From positions 186,001-250,000 of the forward strand of contig JBAOHJ010000002.1 in assembly GCA_037045055.1 (NCBI GenBank): a stretch of DNA of 64,000 nucleotides, read 5' to 3'. Of this stretch, positions 32,790 through 42,625 are shown one piece after another (the stretch's first letter is position 1; every line of letters starts with the position of its first letter). This stretch comes from Phosphoribacter sp037045055. Its GTDB lineage: Bacteria; Actinomycetota; Actinomycetes; Actinomycetales; Dermatophilaceae. The notes under the pieces were generated by a model. That model did not search any database. It was not told the DNA's origin and saw only the letters and a program-made list of their open reading frames with translations. A program made the position numbers and the translations under genes.

Positions 32790-33677
32790 GTGGACCGTTA
32801 CACCCGCGCCGGGTTGGAGTTCCTCGTCCGCGACGACGGGCCCGCCGACGGCGCGCCCGTGGTGCTGCTGCACGGCTTCCCGCAGGACGCCTCGTCGTGG
32901 CACCGGGTCGCCCCGGTGCTGCACGCGGCGGGCCTGCGCACGCTCGCCCCCGACCAGCGGGGCTACTCACCGGGGGCCCGCCCACGCGGGCGCGCGGCAT
33001 ACCGGGTCGGCGAGCTCGTCGAGGACGTCGTCGCCCTGCTCGACGCGGCCGCAGTGGGGCAGGCCCATCTCGTCGGGCACGACTGGGGCGGCGGGGTCGC
33101 CTGGATGGTCGCGGCCTGGCGGCCCGAGCGGGTCGCCAGCCTGACCGTCCTGTCCACGCCGCACCCGGCGGCTCTGACCTGGGCGTTCACACACAGCGAC
33201 CAGTGGCGGCGTAGTTGGTACATGCTGGCCTTCCAGCTGCCGCTGCTGCCCGAGCACCTCCTTGCCGGCCGGGTGACCGGGCTGCTTCGCGACAGCGGGC
33301 TCGGCGACGACGCGGCCCGGTACGCGCAGCGGTTCGCCACGGCGTCCTCGCTCTACGGGCCGATCGGGTGGTACCGCGCGGCGCCGCCGACCGCGGGGCT
33401 GGTCGGCCAGGTGCGCCGCCGGCTGGCGCCGTCCGCCGCGCCGGGCGCGACGTCTGGGCCTCGCGCGCCGGAGTCGGCGCACCGGCGGGTGCGCGTCCCG
33501 ACGACCTACGTCTGGGGCAATCGGGACTTCGCGCTCGGCCGCGCGGCAGCCGAGCGGACCGCCCGCCACGTCGCGGGGGACTACCGCTTCGTCGAGCTCG
33601 ACGCCGGTCACTGGCTGCCGGAGCGTCGTCCCGTCGAGGTCGCCGCGGCGATCCTGGATCGGGTGGCCACGGCCTAG
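32790..33677 (+). CDS. alpha/beta hydrolase, epoxide hydrolase / haloalkane dehalogenase-like
   Basis: 295 residues. VVLLHGFPQDASSWHRV gives the HGFP oxyanion loop, GHDWGGGVAW the nucleophile elbow with Asp, WGNRDFAL the acid and DAGHWLP the catalytic His. The Asp nucleophile separates it from serine esterases and fits epoxide hydrolases or dehalogenases. A cap domain rich in Trp/Tyr lies between. Soluble. GTG at 32790 has no Shine-Dalgarno. Confidence 0.82.
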   Translation: MDRYTRAGLEFLVRDDGPADGAPVVLLHGFPQDASSWHRVAPVLHAAGLRTLAPDQRGYSPGARPRGRAAYRVGELVEDVVALLDAAAVGQAHLVGHDWGGGVAWMVAAWRPERVASLTVLSTPHPAALTWAFTHSDQWRRSWYMLAFQLPLLPEHLLAGRVTGLLRDSGLGDDAARYAQRFATASSLYGPIGWYRAAPPTAGLVGQVRRRLAPSAAPGATSGPRAPESAHRRVRVPTTYVWGNRDFALGRAAAERTARHVAGDYRFVELDAGHWLPERRPVEVAAAILDRVATA

Positions 33678-33806
33678 CGTCGTCACGCTCGGGATGCCGC
33701 GCCGGGCGCGCGGTCGGCAAGGTCGGCGTGCGGACCTGCATCCGTGGCGGTGTCCCGAGGAGAACTACGGGTGCCAGAGCCTCCCCCCGACTCGCAGGAG
33801 CGCCTC

Positions 33807-34451
33807 ATGACCCGTGCACGAATCGCCGCCGCCGTCCTGACCACCCTGACCCTCGGGGCCGTGGGCACGGGCAGCGCCGCCGCCGCAGCCGCGCCCACCC
33901 CCGGCACGCGCAGCCTCGCCGAGGTGCTCACCGCCGACGGCAACCGGTTCGACCGGAACTGGTACGACTACGACATCCTCACCGAGGCGGTCCTCGCGGT
34001 CCTCGCGGCCAAGCCGGACAGCCCGGTCGGCGTCCTCACCAAGGGTGACGTCGCGCTCACCGCCTTCGTGCCCAACGACCGCGCCTTCCAGGTCCTCGTC
34101 GCCGACCTCACCCACCAGTGGATCGGTCGCGAGGAGCGGGTCTTCTCCACCCTGGCCGACACGGTGGGCATCGACGCGATCGAGAAGGTCCTGCTCTACC
34201 ACGTCGTCCCGGGCGCGACCATCGACTCGGCGACCGCGCTGGCGTCCGACGGCGCCACCCTGGCCACCGCACTGCCCGGAGCCGAGTTCACCGTCGACGT
34301 CCTGAGCACGCGGTATGCCGTGGTGCGCCTCAAGGACAACGACCCCAACGACGTCGACGCCTTCCTCAACCCGCGCGCCCTGGACATCAACGCCGGCAAC
34401 CGGCAGATCGCACACGGCGTCGTGTTCGTGCTGCGCCCGCTGGACCTCTGA
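33807..34451 (+). CDS. secreted fasciclin-domain protein
   Basis: 214 residues with a clean signal peptide (RIAAAVLTTLTLGAVGTGSA, cleavage near residue 28). The rest is one fasciclin (FAS1) domain: TAFVPNDRAFQVLV is the H1 box, LLYHVVPGATIDS the YH motif and NRQIAHGVVFVLRPLDL the H2 end, plus an insertion (HQWIGREERVFSTLADTVGI). Such proteins mediate adhesion or bind wall components outside the cell. ATG follows GCAGGAG. Single-gene unit. Confidence 0.85.
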   Translation: MTRARIAAAVLTTLTLGAVGTGSAAAAAAPTPGTRSLAEVLTADGNRFDRNWYDYDILTEAVLAVLAAKPDSPVGVLTKGDVALTAFVPNDRAFQVLVADLTHQWIGREERVFSTLADTVGIDAIEKVLLYHVVPGATIDSATALASDGATLATALPGAEFTVDVLSTRYAVVRLKDNDPNDVDAFLNPRALDINAGNRQIAHGVVFVLRPLDL

Positions 34452-34563
34452 CCGGCCGGGCCCTCGGCCCCGGGCGCGCCGGCGCCTCGGGCCGGGCGTG
34501 CCGGCGGCATACCGGCTCGATCCCCGCCCGAGGGCCGGCACCCGGCGTGCGACCATGGGACCC

Positions 34564-37224
34564 GTGCCGGACCGCGACCTGCCCCCGGGATACCCGCTGT
34601 CGTGGGAGGCCGACGTGGTCCTGCGCGACGGCACCGTCGCGCACATGCGGCCTATCACCCCACAGGACGCCGACGGGGTGCGGGTCTTCCACACCGAGCA
34701 GTCGCCCGAGTCGATCTACCTGCGCTTCTTCGCCCCGGTCAAGGAGGCCTCCGACGAGTGGGTGCACAAGACCACCCACGTCGACTACGTCAACCAGGGC
34801 GTCATCGTGGTCACGGTCCGCGACAAGCCGATCGGCTACGCGCGGTTCGAGCGTACGGACGAGCACGTCGCCGAGGTGGCCTTCAACATCGCCGACTCCC
34901 ACCACGGCAAGGGCGTCGGCTCGATCCTGCTGGAGCACCTGGCCGCGATCGGCCTAGAGCTGGGCTACACGCGGTTCGTCGCCGACGTCCTGGCCGAGAA
35001 CTCCAAGATGCTCGGCGTCTTCCAGGCCGCGGGCTTCCACCTCGACTACGACATGGAGCACGGCTACGTCACGCTCTCCTTCGACATCGCCCCCACGGCG
35101 GAGTCGACGGCGGTGCGCCACTCGCGCGAGCACCGCGCGGAGTCGCTCAGCGTGCGCTCGATCCTGCTGCCCCGAGCCGTCGCCGTGGTCGGGGCCTCCC
35201 GGCACCCGAACACCGTGGGGCACACCTTCCTGGCCAACCTGGCGGCGAGCTACCGGGGCCGGGTCTACGCCGTCAACCCGCACGCCACGGAGATCCTCGG
35301 GGTGGCGTGCTACCCGAGGCTCGCGGACATCCCGGGCCACGTCGACCTGGTCGTCGTCGCGGTCCCGGCCGCGCAGGTGGTCGACCTGGTCGACGAGTGC
35401 GCCGCCAAGGGGGCACGGGCGATGCTGGTCACCTCGGGCCAGTTCGCCGAGTCCGGGCCCGAGGGTCTGGCGCTGCAGGAGCAGCTTCGCCGTCGGGCCC
35501 TGGCCTCGGGGATGCGGGTGCTGGGCCCGGTCTCCTTCGGGATCGTCAACAACAACGCCACCGCCCCGCTGAACGCCTCACTGGCCACCACGCTGCCGCC
35601 GCCGGGCAATCTGGGGTTGTTCGCCGAGAGCGGCACGCTGGCCATCGCCGTGCTCGCGTCGGTGGCACGGCGCAACCTCGGCCTGTCGGTGTTCGCCTCG
35701 GCGGGCAACCGGGTCGACGTGTCGAGCAACGACCTCATGCAGTTCTGGATCGACGACCGCACCACCGAGGTCGTCGGGCTCTACCTCGAGTCGCTGGGCA
35801 ACCCGCGCAAGTTCTCCCGGATCGCCCGCACCCTCTCCCTGGTCAAGCCCGTCGTGGTCGTCAAGTCGGGGGTGTCGGCGTTCCGGGCCTTCCCCGGGTC
35901 CGTGGTGCGGCCGCCGGCGCAGCCGGAGGCCTTCGACGCCCTGCTGCGCCAGGCCGGCGTGATCCGCGCCGGCGACATCCACGAGCTGTTCGACATCGCC
36001 CAGTTCATCGCCCACCAGCCGCTGCCCCGGGGCAACCGGGTCGCCGTCGTCGTCAACTCCCACCCGCTGGCCGGTCTCACCGCGGACGCGGCGGTGGCCG
36101 CGGGTCTGCAGGTCACTCACGGCCCGGTCGCCCTCGGGGTCGAGGCGAGCGCGGACGAGTTCGCGGTGGCCCTCGGCGCGGCGTTCGAGGACCCGCACGT
36201 CGACAGCGTCGTCGCCGCCTTCATCCCCCCGATCTACACCGCGGGGGCCGACGTCGTGTCGGTGCTGCGGGACGTCGTCTCCCGGTACGACAAGCCCTGT
36301 GCGGCAACGTTGCTCGGGATTCACGGCATCACCGAGTCGCTGACCATCGAGGGCGCGCGCCGAGGGCACCGCCGGGTCGTGCCGGCCTACGCCATGCCCG
36401 AGGACGCCGTCCGGGCCCTGGCCCGGGTCACCCAGTACGCCGGCTGGAAGTCCAGCGAGCACGGCCCGCCGGTCGACCCCCCGGGCATCGACCGCGACAC
36501 CGCGACCGCGCTCATCGAGGGTGTCCTGCAGGGCGCCCCGGCCGGCCGTCGGCTCACCCAGCCGGAGGCTCGGACGCTGCTGGGGGCCTACGGCATCGAC
36601 GTCTGGCCGCACGAGATCGTCGCGAGCGCGGACGAGGCGCAGGCCGCCGCCGACCGGCTGGGCTACCCCACGGTGCTGCAGGCCATGTCCTCGCACGCCC
36701 GCCGCCGGCGGGTGCCGACCGGGTTGCGCCCGGACCTCGACAGCCCCGCCGAGGTCCGGGAGGCCTACGGGTCGCTGATCCGCCGGGTGGGTGCCCTGCC
36801 CGACGACCGGATCGTCGCCCAACGGATGTCGCCCCCGGGCACCGGGTGCATCATCGGCAGCACCGAGGACCCGCTCTTCGGACCGGTGGTGTCGTTCTGC
36901 GAGACGTCGCTGGCCGGCGAACCGCCGCGCGACATCGGCTACCGGGTGCCGCCGCTGACCGACCGCGACGTGCGCGAGCTGATCCTGTCCACCCGGATCG
37001 GCCTCGTGCTGTCCAACCCCGGGGGCCGCGAGCCCATCCACATGGATCCCTTGCGCAGCATCGTCGCTCGGCTCTCGGCGCTGGCCGACGACCACCCCGA
37101 GCTGTCCTTCGTGCTGCTCAACCCGGTGAACTGCTGGGGCATGGGCGTGGACGTCCTGGGGGCCCTCGTGGTCGTCGGACCGGCGGCCACCCGGGCCGAC
37201 GCTCACCGGCGGATGATGAGCTGA
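34564..37224 (+). CDS. Pat-type protein acetyltransferase: GNAT domain fused to ADP-forming acyl-CoA synthetase-like domains
   Basis: 886 residues. An N-terminal GNAT domain (about 1-190; HHGKGVGSILLEHLAAIG is the acetyl-CoA loop) is followed by a CoA-binding Rossmann domain (VAVVGASRHPNTVGHTFLAN), the succinyl-CoA-ligase-like domains and a C-terminal ATP-grasp part (RLTQPEARTLLGAYGIDV onward). In active ADP-forming synthetases the stretch after VVVVKSG holds the phospho-His in SHTG; here (about residue 436 on) it reads SGVSAFRAFPGSVVRPP, with no His. So the synthetase part is probably a regulatory, non-catalytic module, as in PatZ-like lysine acetyltransferases that silence acetyl-CoA synthetase. 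Confidence 0.85.
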   Translation: MPDRDLPPGYPLSWEADVVLRDGTVAHMRPITPQDADGVRVFHTEQSPESIYLRFFAPVKEASDEWVHKTTHVDYVNQGVIVVTVRDKPIGYARFERTDEHVAEVAFNIADSHHGKGVGSILLEHLAAIGLELGYTRFVADVLAENSKMLGVFQAAGFHLDYDMEHGYVTLSFDIAPTAESTAVRHSREHRAESLSVRSILLPRAVAVVGASRHPNTVGHTFLANLAASYRGRVYAVNPHATEILGVACYPRLADIPGHVDLVVVAVPAAQVVDLVDECAAKGARAMLVTSGQFAESGPEGLALQEQLRRRALASGMRVLGPVSFGIVNNNATAPLNASLATTLPPPGNLGLFAESGTLAIAVLASVARRNLGLSVFASAGNRVDVSSNDLMQFWIDDRTTEVVGLYLESLGNPRKFSRIARTLSLVKPVVVVKSGVSAFRAFPGSVVRPPAQPEAFDALLRQAGVIRAGDIHELFDIAQFIAHQPLPRGNRVAVVVNSHPLAGLTADAAVAAGLQVTHGPVALGVEASADEFAVALGAAFEDPHVDSVVAAFIPPIYTAGADVVSVLRDVVSRYDKPCAATLLGIHGITESLTIEGARRGHRRVVPAYAMPEDAVRALARVTQYAGWKSSEHGPPVDPPGIDRDTATALIEGVLQGAPAGRRLTQPEARTLLGAYGIDVWPHEIVASADEAQAAADRLGYPTVLQAMSSHARRRRVPTGLRPDLDSPAEVREAYGSLIRRVGALPDDRIVAQRMSPPGTGCIIGSTEDPLFGPVVSFCETSLAGEPPRDIGYRVPPLTDRDVRELILSTRIGLVLSNPGGREPIHMDPLRSIVARLSALADDHPELSFVLLNPVNCWGMGVDVLGALVVVGPAATRADAHRRMMS

Positions 37225-37241
37225 GCCCGGTCCCGGGTGCG

Positions 37242-38174
37242 TCAGGCCAGGCGAGGGCCGAGGAAGTCGAGCACCGCCTGGTGCATCTCGGCCTGGCGCG
37301 GCACCGCCCCGGACATCCAGTACACGATGTGGACCAGGCCCTCGAAGCGCCGGGCCGTGACGTCCACGCCGGCGGCCGCCAGCGCCCGGGCGAAGTCCTC
37401 GGCCTCGTCGCGCAGCATGTCGTACTCGTTGGACACCACCAGGGTCGGCGGCAGCCCGGCCAGCGACGGGGTGCGGTCCAGGGCGATCATCGGGTCACCG
37501 GCCTGCTCGGGGTCGGGGGTGTAGAGCCGGCCGAAGTACTCCATCGCCGGCCCGTCGATCATGTACCCGGACTGGGCGAACTCCCGCCGTGAGGCGGTGT
37601 CCAGCAGCGGCGCCACCAGCGGGTACAGCAGCGCCAGCGCCCGCAGCGCCGGGCCGCCGGCGTCGCGGGCCCGCACCGCCACCGACGCGGCGAGGTTGCC
37701 GCCCGCACTGTCGCCGAGCAAGGCGATCCGGCGGGGGTCGCCGCCGTGGTCCGCGATGTGCTCGGCGACCCACCGCACCGCGGTGAGGGCGTCGTCGTGG
37801 GCGGCCGGGAACGTCGACTCGGGGGCGCGACGGTAGGTCGTCGCGACGACGACGGCGCCCAGGTCGTTGGCCAGGGCCCGGCTCGGCTCGTCGATGCTGT
37901 CGAGGTCGCCGGTGACGAAGCCGCCGCCGTGCAGGTGCACGACGACCGGCCGGGGGGCGCTGCCGCCGGCCGGGACGACGATGCGCAGCGCCTGCTCCGG
38001 GGCCTGCCCGTATGCCGCGTCGGTCACGCTCGCGACCGGTTGCGGGGGTTTCTGCAGGGCGCGCGTCATCGCCGACCCGGCCCGGATCTGCTCCGGAGTG
38101 AGCTCGGCGAAGCTGGGGCGGCCCTGTTGGGCCATGACGGCGAGCAGGCCGGCGACGTTGGGGTCCAGGGGCAT
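37242..38174 (-). CDS. alpha/beta hydrolase, hormone-sensitive-lipase family esterase
   Basis: 310 residues. HLHGGGFVTGD oxyanion motif, GDSAGGNLA nucleophile elbow, DMLRDEAEDFA with the acidic residue and GLVHIVYWMSG with the catalytic His are the full HSL-family set. Cytoplasmic. ATG preceded by GAGGAG. It ends 17 bases from the convergent Pat gene. Confidence 0.87.
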   Translation of the reverse strand: MPLDPNVAGLLAVMAQQGRPSFAELTPEQIRAGSAMTRALQKPPQPVASVTDAAYGQAPEQALRIVVPAGGSAPRPVVVHLHGGGFVTGDLDSIDEPSRALANDLGAVVVATTYRRAPESTFPAAHDDALTAVRWVAEHIADHGGDPRRIALLGDSAGGNLAASVAVRARDAGGPALRALALLYPLVAPLLDTASRREFAQSGYMIDGPAMEYFGRLYTPDPEQAGDPMIALDRTPSLAGLPPTLVVSNEYDMLRDEAEDFARALAAAGVDVTARRFEGLVHIVYWMSGAVPRQAEMHQAVLDFLGPRLA

Positions 38175-38291
38175 GGGGCACTCCTCGAGGTGGCGGTCCG
38201 AGGCGTCCGGGAGCCCGCGGGCCAGGGTTGCCACCGACGCTAGCGCCTCAGCGGGCCGCGGGACGCCGGTCCCGACGTCCCCGGATCCCGG

Positions 38292-39077
38292 TCAGCGCCA
38301 CAGGTCGACCTCGATCCGGCGCGCCACCGCGGCATACGTCGCGTGATCGGCGGCCACGAGCAGGCCCGGGCGCAGGCTCCGTGCGGTGTAGGGAACCCCG
38401 TCCGGATGCCCGGCATACCCGCCGGCCTCCGCGACGATGAGGGTGCCGGGCACGTGGTCCCACGGGTGGTTGCGCCGGTAGAGCAGGTAGTCGGCCTCGC
38501 CCTCGACGAGCTTGGGGTAGTCCACCCCGCAGCACACCCAGGAGCCGACCAGCGGGGGCAGTCCGTCCAGGGCGTGGCCGCGCATCGCCCACACCGAGGT
38601 CACCCCGCGCGGCGGGATGTGGTCGGGCACCGGGTCGCGACGCACCCGCTCGCCGTTGCGCCAGGTGCCGGCGCCGCGCTCGGCGACCCACGCGGTCTGG
38701 TGCTCCGGCTGCCAGATCCAGGCCCGGACTCCCTGCCCGCCACGCACCTCGCCGACCATCACCGCGTGGTCGGGGCTGCCGTGGACGAAGTTCTTCGTGC
38801 CGTCGACCGGGTCGACGGTGAAGGCGTGCTCGGCGGCCAGGTAGCGGTCCAGGAGCGCATGGTCGGCGGCGTGGGCCTCCTCCCCGAGGACCAGCGCGTC
38901 GGGGTATGCCGCGTTGAGGGCTCGGGTGATGAGAACCTCGGCCTCGCGGTCGGCGACGGTGACCAGGTCGCCGGGCCTCTTCTCGTGGACCTGCCCATCG
39001 GCCAGCGACCGGAAGCGTGGTGTGACGACCTGGGCGGCCACCTCCTGCAGCAGGGTGAGGACCTCGTCGGTCTGCAT
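38292..39077 (-). CDS. inositol monophosphatase family protein
   Basis: 261 residues. DPVDGTKNFVHGSP (metal-binding motif A), GEEAHA upstream and HPWDHVPGTLIVAEAGGYAG (motif B) identify a Li-sensitive-type phosphatase of the IMPase/histidinol-phosphatase superfamily. Substrate (inositol-1-phosphate, histidinol-phosphate or another) cannot be fixed. Stand-alone minus-strand gene, with an 117-base gap to the esterase start. Confidence 0.85.
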   Translation of the reverse strand: MQTDEVLTLLQEVAAQVVTPRFRSLADGQVHEKRPGDLVTVADREAEVLITRALNAAYPDALVLGEEAHAADHALLDRYLAAEHAFTVDPVDGTKNFVHGSPDHAVMVGEVRGGQGVRAWIWQPEHQTAWVAERGAGTWRNGERVRRDPVPDHIPPRGVTSVWAMRGHALDGLPPLVGSWVCCGVDYPKLVEGEADYLLYRRNHPWDHVPGTLIVAEAGGYAGHPDGVPYTARSLRPGLLVAADHATYAAVARRIEVDLWR

Positions 39078-39167
39078 GGGCCTAACGCTGGCACACCCGG
39101 TGTCGGCGGGCCAAAACGGCCGCCGTGCGCCCCACCGGGGGCGACGGGGCGTCGCGGCGGTCCGAGG

Positions 39168-39647
39168 TCAGGGCGCGGGCGCGTCGGCCGCCGCGCGCAG
39201 GGCCTCGATATCGAGCTTGACCATGGCGAGCATCGCCTCGGTGGCGCGGCGGGCGCGCTGCGGGTCCGGATCGGCGAGCAGCTCGGTGAGGCCGTCCGGG
39301 ACCACCTGCCAGGAGACGCCGAAGCGGTCCTTGAGCCACCCGCACTGCACGGGGGTGCCGCCGTCGGTGAGGGCCGCCCAGTAGCGGTCCACCTCGGCCT
39401 GGTCGGCGCAGGCGACGACGAAGGACACGGCGTCGTTGAAGGCGTCGTGCGGACCGCCGTTGAGGCCGATGAACCTCTGGCCGTCCAGCTCGAACATCGC
39501 GGTCATGAGCGTGCCGGCCTTGCCGGGCGACCCCGCCGGGTAACGCGCGGTCTGGGTGACCCGGCTGTTGGGGAACACCCGCGTGTAGAACGCCAACGCG
39601 TCCTCGAGCTGATGGTCGAACCACAGGAACGGCGTGATCGTCGTCAT
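39168..39647 (-). CDS. VOC-family (PhnB/3-demethylubiquinone-like) protein
   Basis: 159 residues: PFLWFDHQLEDALAFYTRVF, TAMFELDGQRFIGLNGGPHD and WLKDRFGVSWQVVPDGLTEL are typical of the PhnB-like branch of vicinal-oxygen-chelate proteins. Usually a homodimer of unknown catalytic role. ATG after AGAGGTG. Confidence 0.85.
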   Translation of the reverse strand: MTTITPFLWFDHQLEDALAFYTRVFPNSRVTQTARYPAGSPGKAGTLMTAMFELDGQRFIGLNGGPHDAFNDAVSFVVACADQAEVDRYWAALTDGGTPVQCGWLKDRFGVSWQVVPDGLTELLADPDPQRARRATEAMLAMVKLDIEALRAAADAPAP

Positions 39648-39730
39648 CGGCACCTCTGCAGCCCTCGGGTCGTGGGACACGGTAGCCGACGGGCGCCTGT
39701 CGCGGGTCGAGGGCCGGGTTACGCTCCGGT

Positions 39731-42625
39731 ATGCCGCGCACCCCGCCGACCTCCCGCAGGGCCAAGGCCCGTCGCCTCGTCGGATGGGTGGCCGCCGTCG
39801 GGCTGGCCGCCGCCGGGGCGCTGGGCGGGGCGGGCCTCGGGGCGGTGGCCGCCGAGTCGCCCGCGCCGGAGCCGCTGACCCTGCAGGTCGGTCCCGAGCC
39901 GGACGGGACCGCGGTGTCGATCGACGCGACGGTGTACCTGCCGGCGAGCCGGCCCGCTCCGGCGGTCCTGCTGGCGCACGGTTTCGGCGGCAGCAAGGAC
40001 GACCTGGCCTCGCGGGCCGGGGAGCTGGCCGCGCGGGGGTACGTCGTGGTGGCCTACTCGGCACGCGGGTTCGGCAGGTCCGGGGGCCGGGTGCACCTGG
40101 ACGACCCGGCATACGAGGTCGACGACGCCCGCATGGTCCTCGACCTGCTCGCGACCCGGCCCGAGGTGCGTCTCGACGGCCCGGGCGACCCCCGCGTCGG
40201 CGTGGCCGGCGTCTCCTACGGCGGGGCGCTGGTGCTCATGCTGGCCGCCACCGACCAGCGCGTCGACGCCGTGGTGTCGGCGCTGACCTGGCACGACCTC
40301 GCCGACGCCTTCTTCCCGCAGTTCGCGGTCGCCACCGGGCCGACGACGAGTCCCGTTGGGCTGCAACGGACCTCGACGGTCGGGCCGTTCAAGCAGCTGT
40401 GGGCGTCGCGGTTCTTCGGGTCCGCGAACGCCGCCCTCGATGCGCCGCCCCCTGCCGGCCCGACGCCCGCCGCAGTCTCGCCGCCTGCCGCCGTCTCGCC
40501 GCCTGCCGCCGGGGCGCGGCCGGACCCGGTGTGCGGGCGGTTCGACCCGACGGTGTGTGCGCTGTTCCTGGCCGCCGCCGAGTCCGGGGAGCCGTCCGAG
40601 GCGCTGCTGGCGGTGCTGCGCGCGCACAGCCCCCGACCGCTGCTGGCCGGTCTGCGCGCGCCCACCCTGCTCGTGCAGGGCATGTCCGACACCCTTTTCG
40701 GGCTCGAGCACGCCGACGCCACCGCCCGGGAGCTGTCCCGGGGCGGCACCACCGTCGCCGTGCGATGGGTCGACGGCGGGCACGACGGCGCCAGCAGCAC
40801 GGCGGAGGCCGACGAGGCGGCGCTGCGGGGCTGGTTGGACCGCCACCTCGGCGCGGACCCCGCTGCCGTCGCGCCGCCACCGTTCGCGTATGCCGGCCCG
40901 ATCCCCCGCCGGGCCAGCGTCGCACCGGTGTTCGACGCGCCGGGATACCTCGCCGCCCCGGCCACCCGGGCGGTGACTCTGGCCACCGAGACGCGGACCG
41001 TCCTCACTCCACCCGGTGGACAGCCCGCATCGATGACGGCGGTGCCGGGGCTGGGCGCGCTGGGCGCCCTGGCGGCATACCCCTTGGCCGCGCTGCCGGG
41101 GCAGAGCGCGGCGTTCGACTCCGAGGTCCTCGCCGAGCGGCTCGCCGTGGTGGGCTCGCCGAGAGTACGGCTGAGCGTCACCTCGACCGCACCGCGGGTG
41201 GTCCTGTTCCTGTCGTTGTGGCAGCTCACCGCCGACCAGCCGACCCTGCCCCGCCGGCTCGTGGCGCCCGTCGCCCTCGACGTCACGCCCGGGGTGCCCA
41301 GCACCGCCGAGGTGGCGCTGGCGCCAGCGACCTGGACCGTCGAGGCCGGCAGTCGCCTGCGGGTGCTGGTCACCAGCACCGACTCGACGTATGCCGGTCC
41401 CCGCGAGGCTCGCGTCGACCGCGTCCAGATCGCCGACGGGGGCCTGATCCTGCCCCTGGGGTCCGGCATCCGCGAGGCCGGCGAGAGCGATCTGGACCGA
41501 GAGAGCCTCGGCGTCGGCGCCGCCCTCGCGGGGGTCCTCGGACTCGTGGGCGTGGCGACGTGGCTCGGCCGGCGTCGCCGCGGGCGCGGCGGGGGAGGGC
41601 CAGCCGTCGACCCGGTCGTGCCCCTGGTCGTCGAGGGCCTGGTCAAGGCCTTCCCGGACGGGCATCGCGCCGTGGACGGGGTGTCCTGGCGGGCCGATCG
41701 AGGGCAGGTCGTCGGGCTGCTCGGGCCCAACGGAGCCGGCAAGACGACGACGCTGCGGATGGTGCTCGGGCTGGTGCGCCCCGATGCCGGGGTCGTGCGC
41801 GTGCTCGGGCACCCGGTGTCCCCCGGCGATCCGGTCCTGCGCGAGGTCGGCGCCCTCGTCGAGGGCCCCGGCTTCCTGCCGCACCTGACCGGGCGCGACA
41901 ACCTGCGGGCCTACTGGGCCGCGACCGGCCGGCCGCAGCAGGAGGCCGGCTTCGAGCAGGCCCTCGACGTGGCCGCCCTGGGCGAGGCGGCCGACCGGCC
42001 GGTGCGGGCCTACAGTCACGGGATGCGCCAGCGCCTGGGCATCGCCCAGGCCATGCTCGGCCGGCCCGAGGTCCTCGTGCTCGACGAGCCGACCAACGGG
42101 CTGGACCCGCCCCAGATCGCCGCGATGCGCCCGATCCTGCACCGGTATGCCGCGGGCGGGCGCACCGTCGTCGTGTCCAGCCACCTGCTGGCCGAGGTCG
42201 AGCTCACCTGCTCCCACGTCGTGGTCATGCACGCCGGTCGGGTGGTCGCCGCCGGGCCGGTCGCCGAGCTGCTCGACAGCGCCGACACGACCGTCGTCCA
42301 GTTGGCGGCCGGCGTCGACGCGTTGGCCCTGGCAAGTCGGTTGCGTTCTCGCACAGGCGTGCTCAGCGTCGACGCCGACGCCGACCCGATCGAGCCGCAC
42401 GTCGTCGTCACCGCCGAGCTGACCCGGCCCGAGGTCGTGCGCGCCGTCGCGGCGACCGGCGTCGACATCGTCGCGGTCACCAGCCGCCGGCACCTCGAGG
42501 ACGTCTTCCTCGGCGTCATCGCGGACGCCGCGGGGGCGGACCGGCCGGGTGGCTCGGCGGATCGCGGCGGCGCGTCGAGCCCGCGCTCGCTGACCGACCG
42601 CCTGCGTCAGGTGCGTGCCCGGTGA
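39731..42625 (+). CDS. secreted S15/CocE-like hydrolase fused via a membrane helix to an ABC transporter ATPase
   Basis: 964 residues. A signal/anchor at 15-42 is followed by an alpha/beta-hydrolase domain (AHGFGGSKDDL; nucleophile GVSYGGAL; VQGMSDTLFG; DGGHDGAS) and a beta-sandwich like that of X-Pro dipeptidyl-peptidase/CocE enzymes. A single membrane helix (about 595-615, ALAGVLGLVGVATWLG, then RRRRGR) leads to a cytoplasmic ABC ATPase with GPNGAGKTT, signature YSHGMRQRLGIAQ and VLVLDEPTNGLDP. The permease gene follows with a four-base overlap. Thus the extracellular enzyme and the ATPase are physically one chain: an export system whose hydrolase acts on its substrate, perhaps a lipid or peptide, at the cell surface. 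ATG overlaps a GTATGCC copy. Confidence 0.82.
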   Translation: MPRTPPTSRRAKARRLVGWVAAVGLAAAGALGGAGLGAVAAESPAPEPLTLQVGPEPDGTAVSIDATVYLPASRPAPAVLLAHGFGGSKDDLASRAGELAARGYVVVAYSARGFGRSGGRVHLDDPAYEVDDARMVLDLLATRPEVRLDGPGDPRVGVAGVSYGGALVLMLAATDQRVDAVVSALTWHDLADAFFPQFAVATGPTTSPVGLQRTSTVGPFKQLWASRFFGSANAALDAPPPAGPTPAAVSPPAAVSPPAAGARPDPVCGRFDPTVCALFLAAAESGEPSEALLAVLRAHSPRPLLAGLRAPTLLVQGMSDTLFGLEHADATARELSRGGTTVAVRWVDGGHDGASSTAEADEAALRGWLDRHLGADPAAVAPPPFAYAGPIPRRASVAPVFDAPGYLAAPATRAVTLATETRTVLTPPGGQPASMTAVPGLGALGALAAYPLAALPGQSAAFDSEVLAERLAVVGSPRVRLSVTSTAPRVVLFLSLWQLTADQPTLPRRLVAPVALDVTPGVPSTAEVALAPATWTVEAGSRLRVLVTSTDSTYAGPREARVDRVQIADGGLILPLGSGIREAGESDLDRESLGVGAALAGVLGLVGVATWLGRRRRGRGGGGPAVDPVVPLVVEGLVKAFPDGHRAVDGVSWRADRGQVVGLLGPNGAGKTTTLRMVLGLVRPDAGVVRVLGHPVSPGDPVLREVGALVEGPGFLPHLTGRDNLRAYWAATGRPQQEAGFEQALDVAALGEAADRPVRAYSHGMRQRLGIAQAMLGRPEVLVLDEPTNGLDPPQIAAMRPILHRYAAGGRTVVVSSHLLAEVELTCSHVVVMHAGRVVAAGPVAELLDSADTTVVQLAAGVDALALASRLRSRTGVLSVDADADPIEPHVVVTAELTRPEVVRAVAATGVDIVAVTSRRHLEDVFLGVIADAAGADRPGGSADRGGASSPRSLTDRLRQVRAR

